Shown in pieces: positions 8,101-14,632 of a stretch of 14,632 bases of DNA (position 1 is the first letter of the stretch; each line of letters begins with the position of its first letter). The position numbers and the translations under genes are program-made. Origin of the DNA: Haplosporangium gracile (taxonomy: Eukaryota; Mortierellomycota; Mortierellomycetes; Mortierellales; Mortierellaceae). The stretch is taken from contig JAAAUF010000957.1 of NCBI GenBank assembly GCA_015499985.1, positions 797 through 15,428 of the forward strand. Reading direction: 5' to 3'. Under the pieces are notes generated by a model. It had not been told where the DNA came from, did not search any database, and was given only the letters and a program-made list of their open reading frames with translations.

Positions 8101-10936
8101 TTTCATGTCGTATCCTGCCCTGCAGCATGCAGCCTATTTTTTCTTTCAGTTGCATTATTTCTTCACGCCTTCACTCCTTGTTATCCTGATTGTAATAAAA
8201 CCCCTGTGCCTTGCTTTAAAATGACGATGGTAAAGGTAGTATTCCGCGGCGTACGTGAGTATGTGTGCGTTGTGAAGCGTGGGGGTGATGTGGTGTTTGT
8301 TGCTCTCCAATTCTTTCATTTATGGGCTGTTGTGGTAGTGTGTGTGTATGTAAAATAGAAAAAAAAGATTGTCCGCTCAACCATCGATGACGATGACAAT
8401 GTTGTTGTTTGTCGTTTTGTCTGCCCTTTTGTACATGTGTCCCCTATCTGTGTGCATGTGCGGTATCGATTGCTCTCCTTTTTCTTAGTTGTCTGTGTGT
8501 CTGACCGTCAATCTTCTTTCCTCCCCTCCATCGCCCAATTCAGTCAAAGCAATAACAACAGAAAGAACAATCGTCGTCATCTTTTGTCCTCTCCTTCCTT
8601 CCCTTCGACAAAACCATACCTGAACCAGCATCGTTTTCAAAGCCCGAGTTGGCTGGAGAGGTGCTACTGCGTAGACCATGAGCCTTGACAGCGCCGCCGA
8701 CTTCGATCTCGACTCCATTCATTCGCCTAGCTGTTGTTGTTGGATCAGTGTCAGTGTAGGAAGAGTCGTCGTCGTCGTCGTCGTCGGTGAGGAAGGGCGA
8801 ACGGGCTTTGTGGCTCCTCCTCCGGCTGGCCTTGGAGCCGACGTATTCTCGGGTGAGAACAACAGTTTTCCCTGCGCGGAGGATGCTGTCGATCGTGTAC
8901 TCGTTTAGAAGGGGTTCAGGATCATATTCGAGCGATTGGAGGTTGGAAAAGCATTCTGTTCCGTTGGAGTGGACGCCGTAGACTCTGGGGTGGGCTGATC
9001 GCGAGTGTTTGATGGCTGAACTGCTCGAGGACGAGTAGGAGGAGGAGGCGGTTGAGGCCGATGACGAGTATCCAGCATCGAGCGGCGCATGAATGCTCCA
9101 ATAGTCGCCGTGATAGTCTTTGCTGTCGGAGATATAGTCGAGGGATGAGGAGGAGGAGGAGGAGGGGAGGTCGTGTGTCGTGAATGAAAGGTGAACATGG
9201 TGATGGCTGGAGGAGTTGTTGCTTCGGATATTGTTGTCGTTATTCGCGCTAGTCGTGGCACTGTGGATGTTTTTATTGTTTTTGTTGTTGATATTATTGT
9301 TGCTTGGTGTAGAAGAAGAAATGTCGTCATAGGGGCGGGAGAGGGGGTCATGGTGGTTATTGGTGTTGAGATGTATATTAAACTCATTGGCATTCCCGCT
9401 GTTTGTGCTAGTAGTGTTTCTTGTGCTGTTGCTGCTGCTGTTGCTGTTGAACTTGAGATTGGGATTGGGATTGGTGCTTTGACAGTTGAGATTGTTACTT
9501 CGATTATCGTGTACTTGTGCTGCTCGCCTCCTGGAGAAGGAGGAGGAAGAGGTGGAGGAGGGGGAGGAGGAGAATGACGACGATGACGACGAAGGGAGAG
9601 GCAGCGACGAGAGAGAGATACGGGGGCTCTGATGAGGGCGATGATGATGTAGATGCGCTGCTGGACTGCTATCTTGGGAGGACGGTGTCGCGCTTTTCTG
9701 TAGTCGGTGGTGGTGGTGCGCAAATTCGTCCTTGGGCGTAACGGTGTTTTCATCCAGGAAATGATACTTGTAGTCCCAATGGGCCTTGAGACCCCAAGGA
9801 CGGCTCTGGTGGAGATTGTTTTCGATCGAGGACGAGACTGCAGTGGGATCTTGTGGCAGACAGAGGGTGATGCGGGTGGCGTGAAACCGTTGGGAGAGAA
9901 TCTCGGTGATGGTCTTCCAGAGGCGGTGGATCTCTATATCTGCGCTGAGTGTCAGCGACAGTTCCTGGACAGTCGGGAAAGCAGGATCGGGCGTCTGGGC
10001 GACCATGGAGGCTGATGATGGATTGAAAAGGTTGTTATTGCTGCTGAATGAATGATGCTGCAAATGTAGTGGTTGTGGTGGTTGCGGTGTTGCGGTGGGC
10101 GAGGATGAAGACGAAGAAGGTGCTTGTAGTTGTTGTTGTTGTTGTTGAGAATCTAAAGCGACTGGGGGCTATACAATGCGTTGTGTGTGATGGAGCGAAT
10201 GATGGAAGGGTTGGTGAGTGAAGAGATTGAGAGAGATGGACAGTGAGAGGGAAGGGAAAGGAAGGGAAGAGACATAGAGTGACAGAGGAGGGAAATAACA
10301 TGACAAAGAAGAAGAGGAAAAAAAAAGTTAATAGGAGACATTTTTGGTGCAAGGTGAAAACAGTGTGAGCACACACACTTCTCGCTTTTTCTCTTAGTAA
10401 TAGTTTACATGATGCGAGACATGGTGAAGGTGGAGGTAGCGGTTGATGTATTTGTGTTTGTGGTTGCTGTCGTTGTTGTTATTGCTAAGGTTGTTATTAT
10501 GCTGGCCACGGGAAGGAGAAGGAGAAGGAGAGGAGGAAGGAGAAAGAGAAAGATATAAAGATTGAGCGTTGTTAGGTGGAAGAGTTGAGGATGAAAAGGA
10601 ATGGGCAGAATAGGAATGCAACAAGTCGGGATGAGAAGAAGCAGAGGCAAGAGGAAGAAGAAAAAGAGGAGGAGGAAGGGAAGAGAGGGTAGGAGTGTTT
10701 GCTTTGTTGTTGTTGTTGTTGCTGCTGCTGCTGCTCTTGCTGTTGTGGTTGCTGCTGTTGAGGGTATAGGTATTGGGAGAGGAGAAAGAAGGTATTGTTG
10801 ATATGTATGCTGCTGTTGTTGCTGCTGTTGTTGCTGCTGTTGTTGCTGCTGTTGTTGAGGATGTGGAGTGAGGAGTGTGAGGAGCGTGTTGTTGCTGTTG
10901 CTGTTGCTGTTGGTATTGCTGCTGCTGTTGCTGCAT
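1623..10936 (-). CDS. hybrid sensor histidine kinase (GAF-like, PAS, PAS, HisKA, HATPase_c, receiver), 9 exons
   Basis: This is a cytoplasmic two-component sensor kinase; no signal peptide or membrane helix is seen. Exons on the minus strand: 10936-10409, 10168-8620, 7900-5698, 5600-5246, 5121-4973, 4872-4505, 4387-4041, 3900-1951, 1853-1623. All phases close, giving 2559 residues. Kinase motifs are complete: H-box MSHEIRTPL (His1717), N-box NAIKF (Asn1834), G1 DTGKG (1870-1874), F-box FKPF (1884-1887) and G2 GGTGLG (1899-1904). The receiver has E2438/D2439, Asp2485, Ser2521 and Lys2543. It should autophosphorylate His1717 and transfer phosphate to Asp2485, feeding an HPt/response-regulator relay as in other fungi. 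The start at 10936 is the first in-frame ATG and has G at -3. The in-frame ATG at 10006-10004 (residue 231), just before the first GAF-like block, is a serious alternative. Exons 3-9 are firm; exons 1-2 rest on weaker junctions. A two-gene reading, with a second protein starting near 7898, is possible but would split the GAF-like blocks. Confidence 0.85.
1854..1950 (-). other. intron 8, 97 bp, phase 0, one codon before the receiver Asp
   Basis: The donor is GTAAGC and the acceptor TTCTAG. Splicing joins FSLVL to CDLFMPG, restoring the receiver signature. The intron has no stop in the incoming frame, so an unspliced transcript reads on in a shifted frame to a TGA at 1821-1819. That would give a protein without the phospho-acceptor Asp and Lys. 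Confidence 0.9.
2266..2736 (-). other. degenerate (pseudo-)receiver domain (residues about 2222-2378)
   Basis: Between the ATPase domain and the true receiver lies a second receiver-like stretch. It starts RILVVADLL, where a receiver has ILVVDD; only the second acidic residue (D2231) remains. The third-strand signature reads CLVINL, with Asn2287 where the phospho-acceptor Asp should be. CVITT resembles strand 4 and WVFKPLTK keeps the conserved Lys2361-Pro. The order and spacing match a receiver apart from an insertion of about 30 residues before the Lys. It probably folds like a receiver but cannot be phosphorylated, so a regulatory or structural role is inferred. The assignment rests on motif order alone. 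Confidence 0.65.
2830..3592 (-). other. low-complexity linker between ATPase domain and receivers
   Basis: No recognisable domain lies between about residue 1937 and 2190. It contains a Ser-Gly repeat of five units (plus-strand 3442-3470) and a run of nine Ser (around 2843-2866), with Thr, Ala and acidic stretches. It is probably disordered, keeping the kinase core and receivers flexibly tethered. The opposite strand is also open over 3101-3658, which I read as a by-product of the repeats. Confidence 0.6.
3901..4040 (-). other. intron 7, 140 bp, phase 0, immediately before the N-box Asn
   Basis: Donor GTAAGT, acceptor TGTGTAG and an exact TACTAAC branch site (minus strand, 3935-3929). Splicing joins LINIIG to NAIKF, the N-box. 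Unspliced, the frame stops 22 codons into the intron. Confidence 0.95.
4388..4504 (-). other. intron 6, 117 bp, phase 1, immediately after the H-box His
   Basis: Donor GTAAGC, acceptor CTCATAG. The Glu codon after the phospho-acceptor His is split G/AA, so the H-box MSHEIRTPL exists only in spliced mRNA. Retention gives a stop 17 codons after the His and loses the catalytic domain. Confidence 0.95.
4587..5112 (-). other. second PAS/PAC domain (residues about 1549-1690)
   Basis: The domain begins RLLAEAIPQIVFTA, with AKWFTFSGQ and VHPDDR, typical of PAS folds. It ends with the PAC motif YRWFLVKCI...WFGTCTDINDQK. An Asn/Ser/Pro-rich insertion (about residues 1606-1636) sits between the two halves. 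A helical linker of about 30 residues leads straight into the H-box, as is usual for PAS-to-kinase signalling. The bound ligand cannot be predicted. Confidence 0.88.
4873..4972 (-). other. intron 5, 100 bp, phase 2, inside PAS2
   Basis: Donor GTAAGA, acceptor ACTTTAG and a TACTAAC branch site (minus strand, 4913-4907). Splicing restores FMDHVHPDDR, a standard PAS motif, with the Val codon split GT/C. Confidence 0.93.
5122..5245 (-). other. intron 4, 124 bp, phase 0, between PAS1 and PAS2
   Basis: Donor GTACAT (weaker than the others), acceptor AACAACAG and a GCTAACC branch-like site. Splicing joins the PAS1 exit helix (LELNE) to the PAS2 start (KKYRLLAEAIPQ). Confidence 0.88.
5300..5744 (-). 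other. first PAS/PAC domain (residues about 1412-1525)
   Basis: The domain begins LLRMIVDAIAHHVFTLSP. It continues with WLNQRSMQYTG and WTGVLHKDD, and closes with a clear PAC motif, YRVRRFDGQYRWFLGR...WFGTSTDIHDQK. The gap between WLNQ and WTGVLHKDD is short, so the PAS core is compact. An amphipathic helix then leads to PAS2, giving a tandem PAS array. A basic cluster (RKHKKRHH) lies just upstream. Confidence 0.88.
5601..5697 (-). other. intron 3, 97 bp, phase 2, inside PAS1
   Basis: Donor GTAAGT, acceptor CAATAG and a CACTAATG branch-like site. Splicing joins AHHV to FTLSPQTG with the Phe codon split TT/C, completing the PAS1 start. Confidence 0.93.
7901..8619 (-). other. intron 2, 719 bp, phase 1, unusually long
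   Basis: Donor GTATGG at 8619 and acceptor GTGTCGCAG at 7901, preceded by about 70 nearly pure pyrimidines. The phase closes (G/AC, Asp693). It is several times longer than the other introns. Inside I see GT/T-rich DNA on the plus strand, no convincing exon, and a short CTGCA-GCA-TGCAG inverted repeat near 8121. Reading through the donor ends at a TGA near 8540. An ATG two bases inside exon 3 (MDSSSSRY) could start a shorter protein if a promoter lies in this intron. Confidence 0.65.
8766..9740 (-). repeat. trinucleotide-rich coding region (Asp, Ser, Asn, His, Thr runs)
   Basis: Exon 2 of the kinase is dense in short tandem triplets: seven GAC codons near 8765-8786, Ser runs near 9020-9060 and 9147-9170, and mixed Asn/Ser runs near 9220-9300 and 9400-9450. 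Repeated triplets leave several frames open on both strands, so the other open frames here are not evidence for extra genes. Confidence 0.7.
10169..10408 (-). other. intron 1, 240 bp, phase 0 (tentative)
   Basis: Donor GTAAAC after CAT CAT, acceptor TTGTATAG; the intron is pyrimidine-rich. It links the polyQ exon 1 (ending VSHH) to PPVALDSQQQ in exon 2. Acceptors a few bases downstream (CCCCCAG, CTTTAG) would not keep the frame with this donor. If exon 1 is not coding, translation could start at 10006. Confidence 0.5.
10409..10936 (-). other. exon 1: polyQ, TTAA-repeat and Ser/Asn-rich N terminus (residues 1-176)
   Basis: The protein would begin with six Gln, a Tyr and eight more Gln. A Thr-Thr-Ala-Ala repeat follows, then Ser, Asn and Pro-rich sequence ending in a His-rich stretch. 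No domain is visible. Its coding status rests on an open frame, a first ATG with a good -3 base and a frame-consistent splice to exon 2. Low-complexity composition makes chance openness likely, so this is tentative. Confidence 0.45.
10809..10856 (-). repeat. four perfect copies of a 12-bp unit within exon 1
   Basis: GCTGCTGTTGTT is repeated four times without change (plus strand), encoding four Thr-Thr-Ala-Ala units on the minus strand. Identical copies point to recent slippage, so length polymorphism is likely. Confidence 0.85.
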
Positions 10937-11104
10937 GGCCAGTATTTTGTAGAAGTGTAAAGAAAAGGAGCGTGTTGATATTATTGTTATTATTATTGCC
11001 AATTGAAGGGACAAGTGATAATATGATGACGATGTGTGTTTTGGGTATGGGTGTGATTTGTTGGAGAATAAGGAAAACAGGGATGGATAAATACTGCAAC
11101 AAAG

Positions 11105-11108
<4 letters not shown>

Positions 11109-11162
<54 letters not shown>
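11109..11162. repeat. (GA)27 microsatellite
   Basis: This is 54 bases of perfect GA on the plus strand, or (TC)27 in the direction of the kinase gene, about 170-225 bases upstream of its first ATG. Pyrimidine-rich CT blocks are common near transcription starts in fungal promoters, so it could be promoter- or 5' UTR-related. Confidence 0.95.
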
Positions 11163-11167
<5 letters not shown>

Positions 11168-11270
11168 GATCAGTAACAACTGAGGAAGTGGAGGAGGGAA
11201 AGAAAAGAATGAAGAAGCGGACAAAAATTATGTTTACATCCTAATTTTTTTCTTTTTTTTTATTATTTAT
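11163..11270 (-). promoter_or_regulatory. possible kinase promoter region (A/T block upstream of CT tract)
   Basis: In the kinase sense strand this reads an A-rich, TATA-like stretch (ATAAATAATAAAAAA at 11270-11256) followed by the CT-rich tract and then the first ATG some 300 bases on. The order is what a fungal promoter could show. No defined TATA box or start site can be fixed from sequence alone. Confidence 0.25.
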
Positions 11271-12068
11271 GGCGAGTGGGGCTTACTGTACTGCGATTTC
11301 GACAATGGCATCGATTGGGGGCAGCAGATTATTATTCAGAAAGGAATTAGGTCGAGGAGGAGGAGGGATGGAGACACGAGAGGGGGAAAAAAGAGTAAAG
11401 AGAAGAAGGAGAAGAAGTGAAAGAAAGAGGCAGAAGGAAAAAGAGGACGATGTGACAAGGACAAGAGGACAAAGAGGGGTCAAAAGGGACGAACAGGAAC
11501 AAAAACCGTGTCATAGACAAAGAGAACCAAAGAAGGAGGCTAGCTTGATTAGGCATTAGCACTGCTTGCTGCTTGTGCTAGTGTGCAATTCTCTCTCTCT
11601 CTTTGAACCTTTTAAATGCTTTTGCTGTATGCTCCGCTCAATCGATGGCAATACAAAAGAAAACGCGTTTTCTCTTCATTTCAACGCTTCAAAGGAGTAG
11701 AAGGTGGTTCATCATGGTTTGGTTTGGGTTACCTGGGTAATAACAGGAGACATGGCATGATTGTGGCGATTGATGATGGCATGGTTGATATGCTTGTTCT
11801 TCTTCTTGATGCTGCTGTTGGTTGGAGTGAATTTGTTATTGTTAAACATGAAAGTGATGGGGCTAGGAGACAAAGATGGGAGCAGAGAAAAAACTGACTA
11901 GGGCCATTCTCTAAGGGAATAATGCTTTTGTAGAGATATGTACGTATGTGTTTTAAGAAAAATAAGTTGGAATAACAGAGTGGTTGTATAGCGCAAGTTG
12001 ATATGACCAGAAGAGAAAGGAAGAGAGAAAGATAAAGCTGTAGAGAGAGAGGATGTAAATAGATGTGT

Positions 12069-12245
12069 GGAAAAAGAAGGAAAGGAAAAGGAAAAGGAAA
12101 AGGAAGAGGAAAAAGAAAAGGAAGAGGAAAAGGAAAAGGAAGAGGAAGAGGAAAAGGAAAGGAAGAGGAAAAGGAAAAGGAAGAGGAAAAGGAAAAGGAA
12201 AAGGACAAGGGAGGAAGGGAAGAAGAAAAGAAGGCAAGAAAGGAA
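12069..12245. repeat. imperfect GGAAAA/GGAAGA polypurine tract
   Basis: About 180 bases of almost pure purine on the plus strand are built from 6-bp units GGAAAA, GGAAGA and variants, and purine-rich sequence continues to about 12330. All three plus frames are open through it because the unit has no stop, giving Lys/Glu/Arg-only translations that I do not regard as genes. Mirror symmetry is extensive, so the tract could form triplex (H-DNA). Confidence 0.9.
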
Positions 12246-12417
12246 CAAGAGCAAAAATAAGATAAGAAAAAGGCAACGTGAGAAGAGGAAGAAACGCGAA
12301 GAGCAAGAGCGAAGAAGGCGAAAAGAGACTCTCATTCATGTCACAGGGTGAACGCTTGCAAACTGGGACAGGGACAGCCTTATTGAGCAGGAATGCATCC
12401 CCAAGGTCCACCCATGG

Positions 12418-12465
12418 CAACAACAGCAACAAGAACAGCAACAAGAACAGCAACAGCAACAGCAG
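12418..12465. repeat. CAA/CAG/GAA triplet tract
   Basis: Sixteen consecutive triplets of CAA, CAG and GAA encode a Gln-rich run if read on the plus strand (frame starting 12418), or CTG/TTG triplets on the minus strand. It lies in the upstream region of the kinase gene and has no supported gene around it. Confidence 0.7.
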
Positions 12466-12777
12466 TGGGAAAAGGACCAATCAACTGCAGATCGAGATCG
12501 GAGAACAGGAGAGAAGAGAGAAGAGAAGCGAGACACAGCGCCGGGACAGAAAGAAAGAGGGGCCAGATCGATCTGACCTGCGTGTTTGTGTCTGTGTGTT
12601 TTCCAACGCTCTCATGTCTCTCGCATATTGCCTAAATGATCTTTCTCTGTGGATCTAGCCTCTTGCTTGAGTGCAGTAAAGACCCTTAAATACATTTCAG
12701 AACAGACGCGGTCACATCGCACAAGGGCGCACTTAAAAAAGTTACACTACGGCTTAGACAATTTGTGTGGGCATTAG

Positions 12778-14632
12778 CACGTGACTCCAGAAGCCTATCA
12801 ACATCACAATGCTACTACTATTGCTTCCGTTACTGAACTACTTGTATGTTATGGTTCTTGATTCTTTTGTATAGCGAATTTCACACTATTACCAAATGTA
12901 AAACGCTTTTATCCTTATTTTGCAATAGGATCAAGCTGTTCGGACTTTAACCAAGGTGGGTTATCCCGAGACCTCTACCAGTGTTAGTGAAGAGACAGAA
13001 TCGGACGAGGAAACAGAAGATGAACAGTCAGTATGTTTCCTCTATTATTTATCGACAGGATAGGGTAAGGACACTGCCCAGAAGTCAACAATACTTACCC
13101 GCATTTACGCTTTGTTTTAGCCATACCGCGTTGACGCGCCTCTACAACCATTGACGCAAGATGAAGGCATCCTATAGGCAGCAATAGTATAATGCAGGTT
13201 AGTAACTAATCGCTTTTGGAATTTGCGCCCTTCTCGGGCGTCTTAAGTCTTGCATTTCCCTGATAGCTGCTGTTAATAAGCGTTCTGTTAGACCCTTCCT
13301 GTTGATTCTTTTGCAGTACAGGGCGATGGACTGAGTGATACTCAGGAGATTGTTTCGAATGCATTCGAGGATTTGGTTGAACAACTAGGTTCGGTCAACC
13401 TCGAAAACGACGACACTGAAGATGAGGATTCTCTGCATGTGAGTGAATGCGAGTGATTGTGTGGTTGCCAAGTCAAACGTTTCAGTATCTCAACGAACAA
13501 GTGCAAGATCCTTAACCGTTTCTACTTATCATTTTGCGACCTATGTAGCAATGGGACAGCTAACTCAAAAGAGTATTAGACAATGCCCTTTGCAAGTCGT
13601 TGGATGCCCTCTGGTCCTTCATCTTAGCAGACCCTTTCTCATTTGCAATTTGTTGTTTTGGCTAGAGACTTCGAGGACTGGAAAGAAAGGCACCTCAAGC
13701 TTATCGGGATGGGGTTTGTCAAGACAGGGATCACGTACAAGTACCGTAATCCCCAGCAAGTTCAAGCAGGATTCCAAACCAGAGACGTTTACAGTTGCCA
13801 TCGCAAAGGCAAGCGGCTTGAGGTGGAACAGAATGCAGAGCAAGCAAATGAAGCTGTCAAGCGAAAGCGGAAAGGTCGAGTAGAGAGCGTCAAGACCGAC
13901 TGCCATGCTAAGATGAAATACGTGTTTCAAACCAGACGGTGCACTAGTGGATCCCCTCTCGATGTGTATTACATCGTCTATACCTTTCAACATTCCCACC
14001 CGCTGGCCACACACGACGATGGGGAACTGGGTACGCGGCATCTTTCCGAGATGGCCAAGCAAAGGATCTCCTGTGTGTGAGGTACTGCATCGAATGCGGA
14101 CAGGTCGTGGCAAGCTTGTTTTGCAAGGCAGAACAAGGCTCTTTAGGGACGACATCATTACCTACGAAGACGTCTATAATGTCTACCACAAATTGATGTC
14201 CACGGAAGCACGGAGGGATTCGGATCCGGACATTTCAACGAGGCTGTGGATGGAGGAGCTGGCCAAGGAAGGCCACTATACCTGTTACGAACAAGGGAGC
14301 TATTAAGGACTCTCATCTCCTTGGCAACTTACGCAACTCAAGAACAATGGCAAGATTTTCTGCTTTGATGGAACGCATCACGTCTATGGGTAAGAGAACG
14401 AGGTTCATACGTAACGTTGGAATCGCGATTTTAATGTGCTATCTTCAGGAATCTCTACTAACGTTATTCTTCTTAATAGGAAGCAAGCACAGCTATTCAC
14501 TATTGTCGTGAAGAATGCAGAAACTGGCTTCGGTGTACCGGTTGCATTCCTGATGACCAAAACGACTGAGAATGGCGTATTCCAGCGGTGGTTTGGTGGA
14601 TTGAAGGCGCGAATGTGGACGGACTTCCGTAT
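12778..14632 (+). pseudogene. decayed MULE-type transposase with FAR1-like zinc finger, running off the right edge
   Basis: Exons I can support: 12929-13030 (acidic, EETESDEETEDE), about 13322-13438 (acidic), 13628-14389 and 14480-14632 onward; 12778-12843 and 13121-13186 are tentative. The long exon holds a FAR1/WRKY-GCM1-type zinc finger: Cys 13796-13798, Cys 13901-13903, and the HSHPL pair at 13991-13999. A MULE-like transposase core follows, with SSPWQ, CFDGTHH (first catalytic Asp, 14367-14369) and, after an intron with a TACTAAC branch site (14390-14479), LFTIVVKN and GVPVAFLMTK. The second and third acidic residues lie beyond the window. The copy is broken by a +1 frameshift near 14060-14085 (frame one ends at TGA 14078-14080), a TAA at 14304-14306 and a TAG at 13175-13177. 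Upstream, 12701-12843 is open in two frames (one reading LKKVTLRLRQFVW), so the true 5' end is undecided. No terminal inverted repeat was found. Confidence 0.75.
14390..14479 (+). other. intron in the transposase gene, 90 bp, phase 2
   Basis: Donor GTAAGAG, acceptor TTAATAG and a TACTAAC branch site before the acceptor. Splicing joins THHVYG to KQAQLFTIVV, continuing the transposase core. Intact splice signals contrast with the broken frame upstream, suggesting recent decay. Confidence 0.88.

Larger units (their letters stand above)
7242..9976 (-). other. GAF-like domain broken up by low-complexity insertions (residues about 241-912)
   Basis: Three ordered blocks look like one dispersed GAF domain. 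Block one is PTVQELSLTL...IHRLWKTITEIL...GLKAHWD (residues about 241-310). Block two lies around LLNEYTIDSILRAGKTVVLTREY, encoded near 8840-8910. Block three is SLIHVPLYRS...PVAIVSFLADQIPYP (about 843-912). Between them lie Ser, Asn, His, Thr and Asp runs, including seven Asp, and a Pro-rich tract. The domain name is from family memory of fungal sensor kinases with an N-terminal GAF region. The sequence itself shows structured blocks separated by disordered ones. Confidence 0.5.
10937..12700. other. intergenic region between the divergent kinase and transposase genes
   Basis: I find no supportable gene. The stretch is strongly strand-asymmetric, being purine-rich on the plus strand. It holds a (GA)27 microsatellite, an A/T block (about 11244-11270), the GGAAAA tract and a CAA/CAG tract. 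The proximal part should contain the kinase promoter and 5' UTR. A plus-strand frame through the CAA/CAG tract (about 12350-12574, reading LANWDRDSLIEQE before the Gln run) has no ATG or clear splice sites, so I do not call it. Confidence 0.5.

Noticed and set aside
8905..9753. 282-codon minus-strand frame rich in Pro, Thr and Ile
   Set aside because: It is a shifted frame of kinase exon 2 kept open by triplet repeats; the correct frame carries the GAF-like blocks.
12063..12351. Three overlapping Lys/Glu/Arg-only plus-strand frames
   Set aside because: They are translations of the GGAAAA polypurine tract, which has no stop codon in any frame.
11729..12480. Hydrophobic Phe/Leu/Pro minus-strand frames resembling membrane proteins
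   Set aside because: They are the complement of the polypurine tract; the apparent hydrophobicity comes from CTT/TTC/CCT codons only.
13619..14158. 179-codon minus-strand open frame
   Set aside because: It is antisense to the transposase exon that encodes the zinc finger and has no domain of its own.
1..14632. tRNA, rRNA or CRISPR arrays
   Set aside because: No tRNA-like cloverleaf, rRNA-like conserved stretch or regularly spaced direct repeats with unique spacers were seen by eye; the spaced 12-mer at 244-378 is too short and irregular to be CRISPR.

Overview
The window looks like nuclear DNA of a fungus. Its main gene has short spliceosomal introns (mostly 90-140 bp, GTAAG-type donors, several TACTAAC or CTAAC branch sites). 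Its protein is a fungal-style hybrid histidine kinase with very long Ser/Asn/Gln/His/Asp-rich tracts. The low-complexity load and the transposase type at the right end fit an early-diverging lineage such as Mortierellomycota; that placement is an inference, as no marker gene is present.

Layout. Positions 1-1622 are intergenic: a hairpin and G-run near the left edge, a dispersed 12-bp repeat (244-378), weak minus-strand ORFs (708-1151) and the probable 3' flank of the kinase gene. Positions 1623-10936 on the minus strand hold one gene that I could close in frame as 9 exons and 8 introns (2559 codons plus stop). It encodes a multi-domain hybrid histidine kinase: a polyQ start, a GAF-like domain split by low-complexity insertions, PAS, PAS, HisKA, HATPase_c, a long linker, a degenerate receiver and an intact C-terminal receiver. 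Positions 10937-12700 are its upstream region, with a (GA)27 microsatellite, a long imperfect GGAAAA polypurine tract and a CAA/CAG tract. From about 12778 to the right edge the plus strand carries a multi-exon, decayed MULE-type transposase gene with a FAR1-like zinc finger. It has a frameshift and in-frame stops and runs off the window.

How the parts work together. The kinase should sense a cytoplasmic signal through GAF/PAS modules, autophosphorylate His1717 and pass phosphate to Asp2485 of its own receiver, probably feeding a phosphorelay to an HPt protein and response regulator not present here. The transposase relic lies divergently, about 1.8 kb away, and has no evident functional link.

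Most notable points: introns fall exactly at the three catalytic signatures of the kinase (after the H-box His, before the N-box Asn, one codon before the receiver Asp); a cryptic second receiver has Asn in place of the phospho-acceptor; the GAF-like domain appears spread over about 670 residues; and the FAR1/MULE copy shows a decay pattern.
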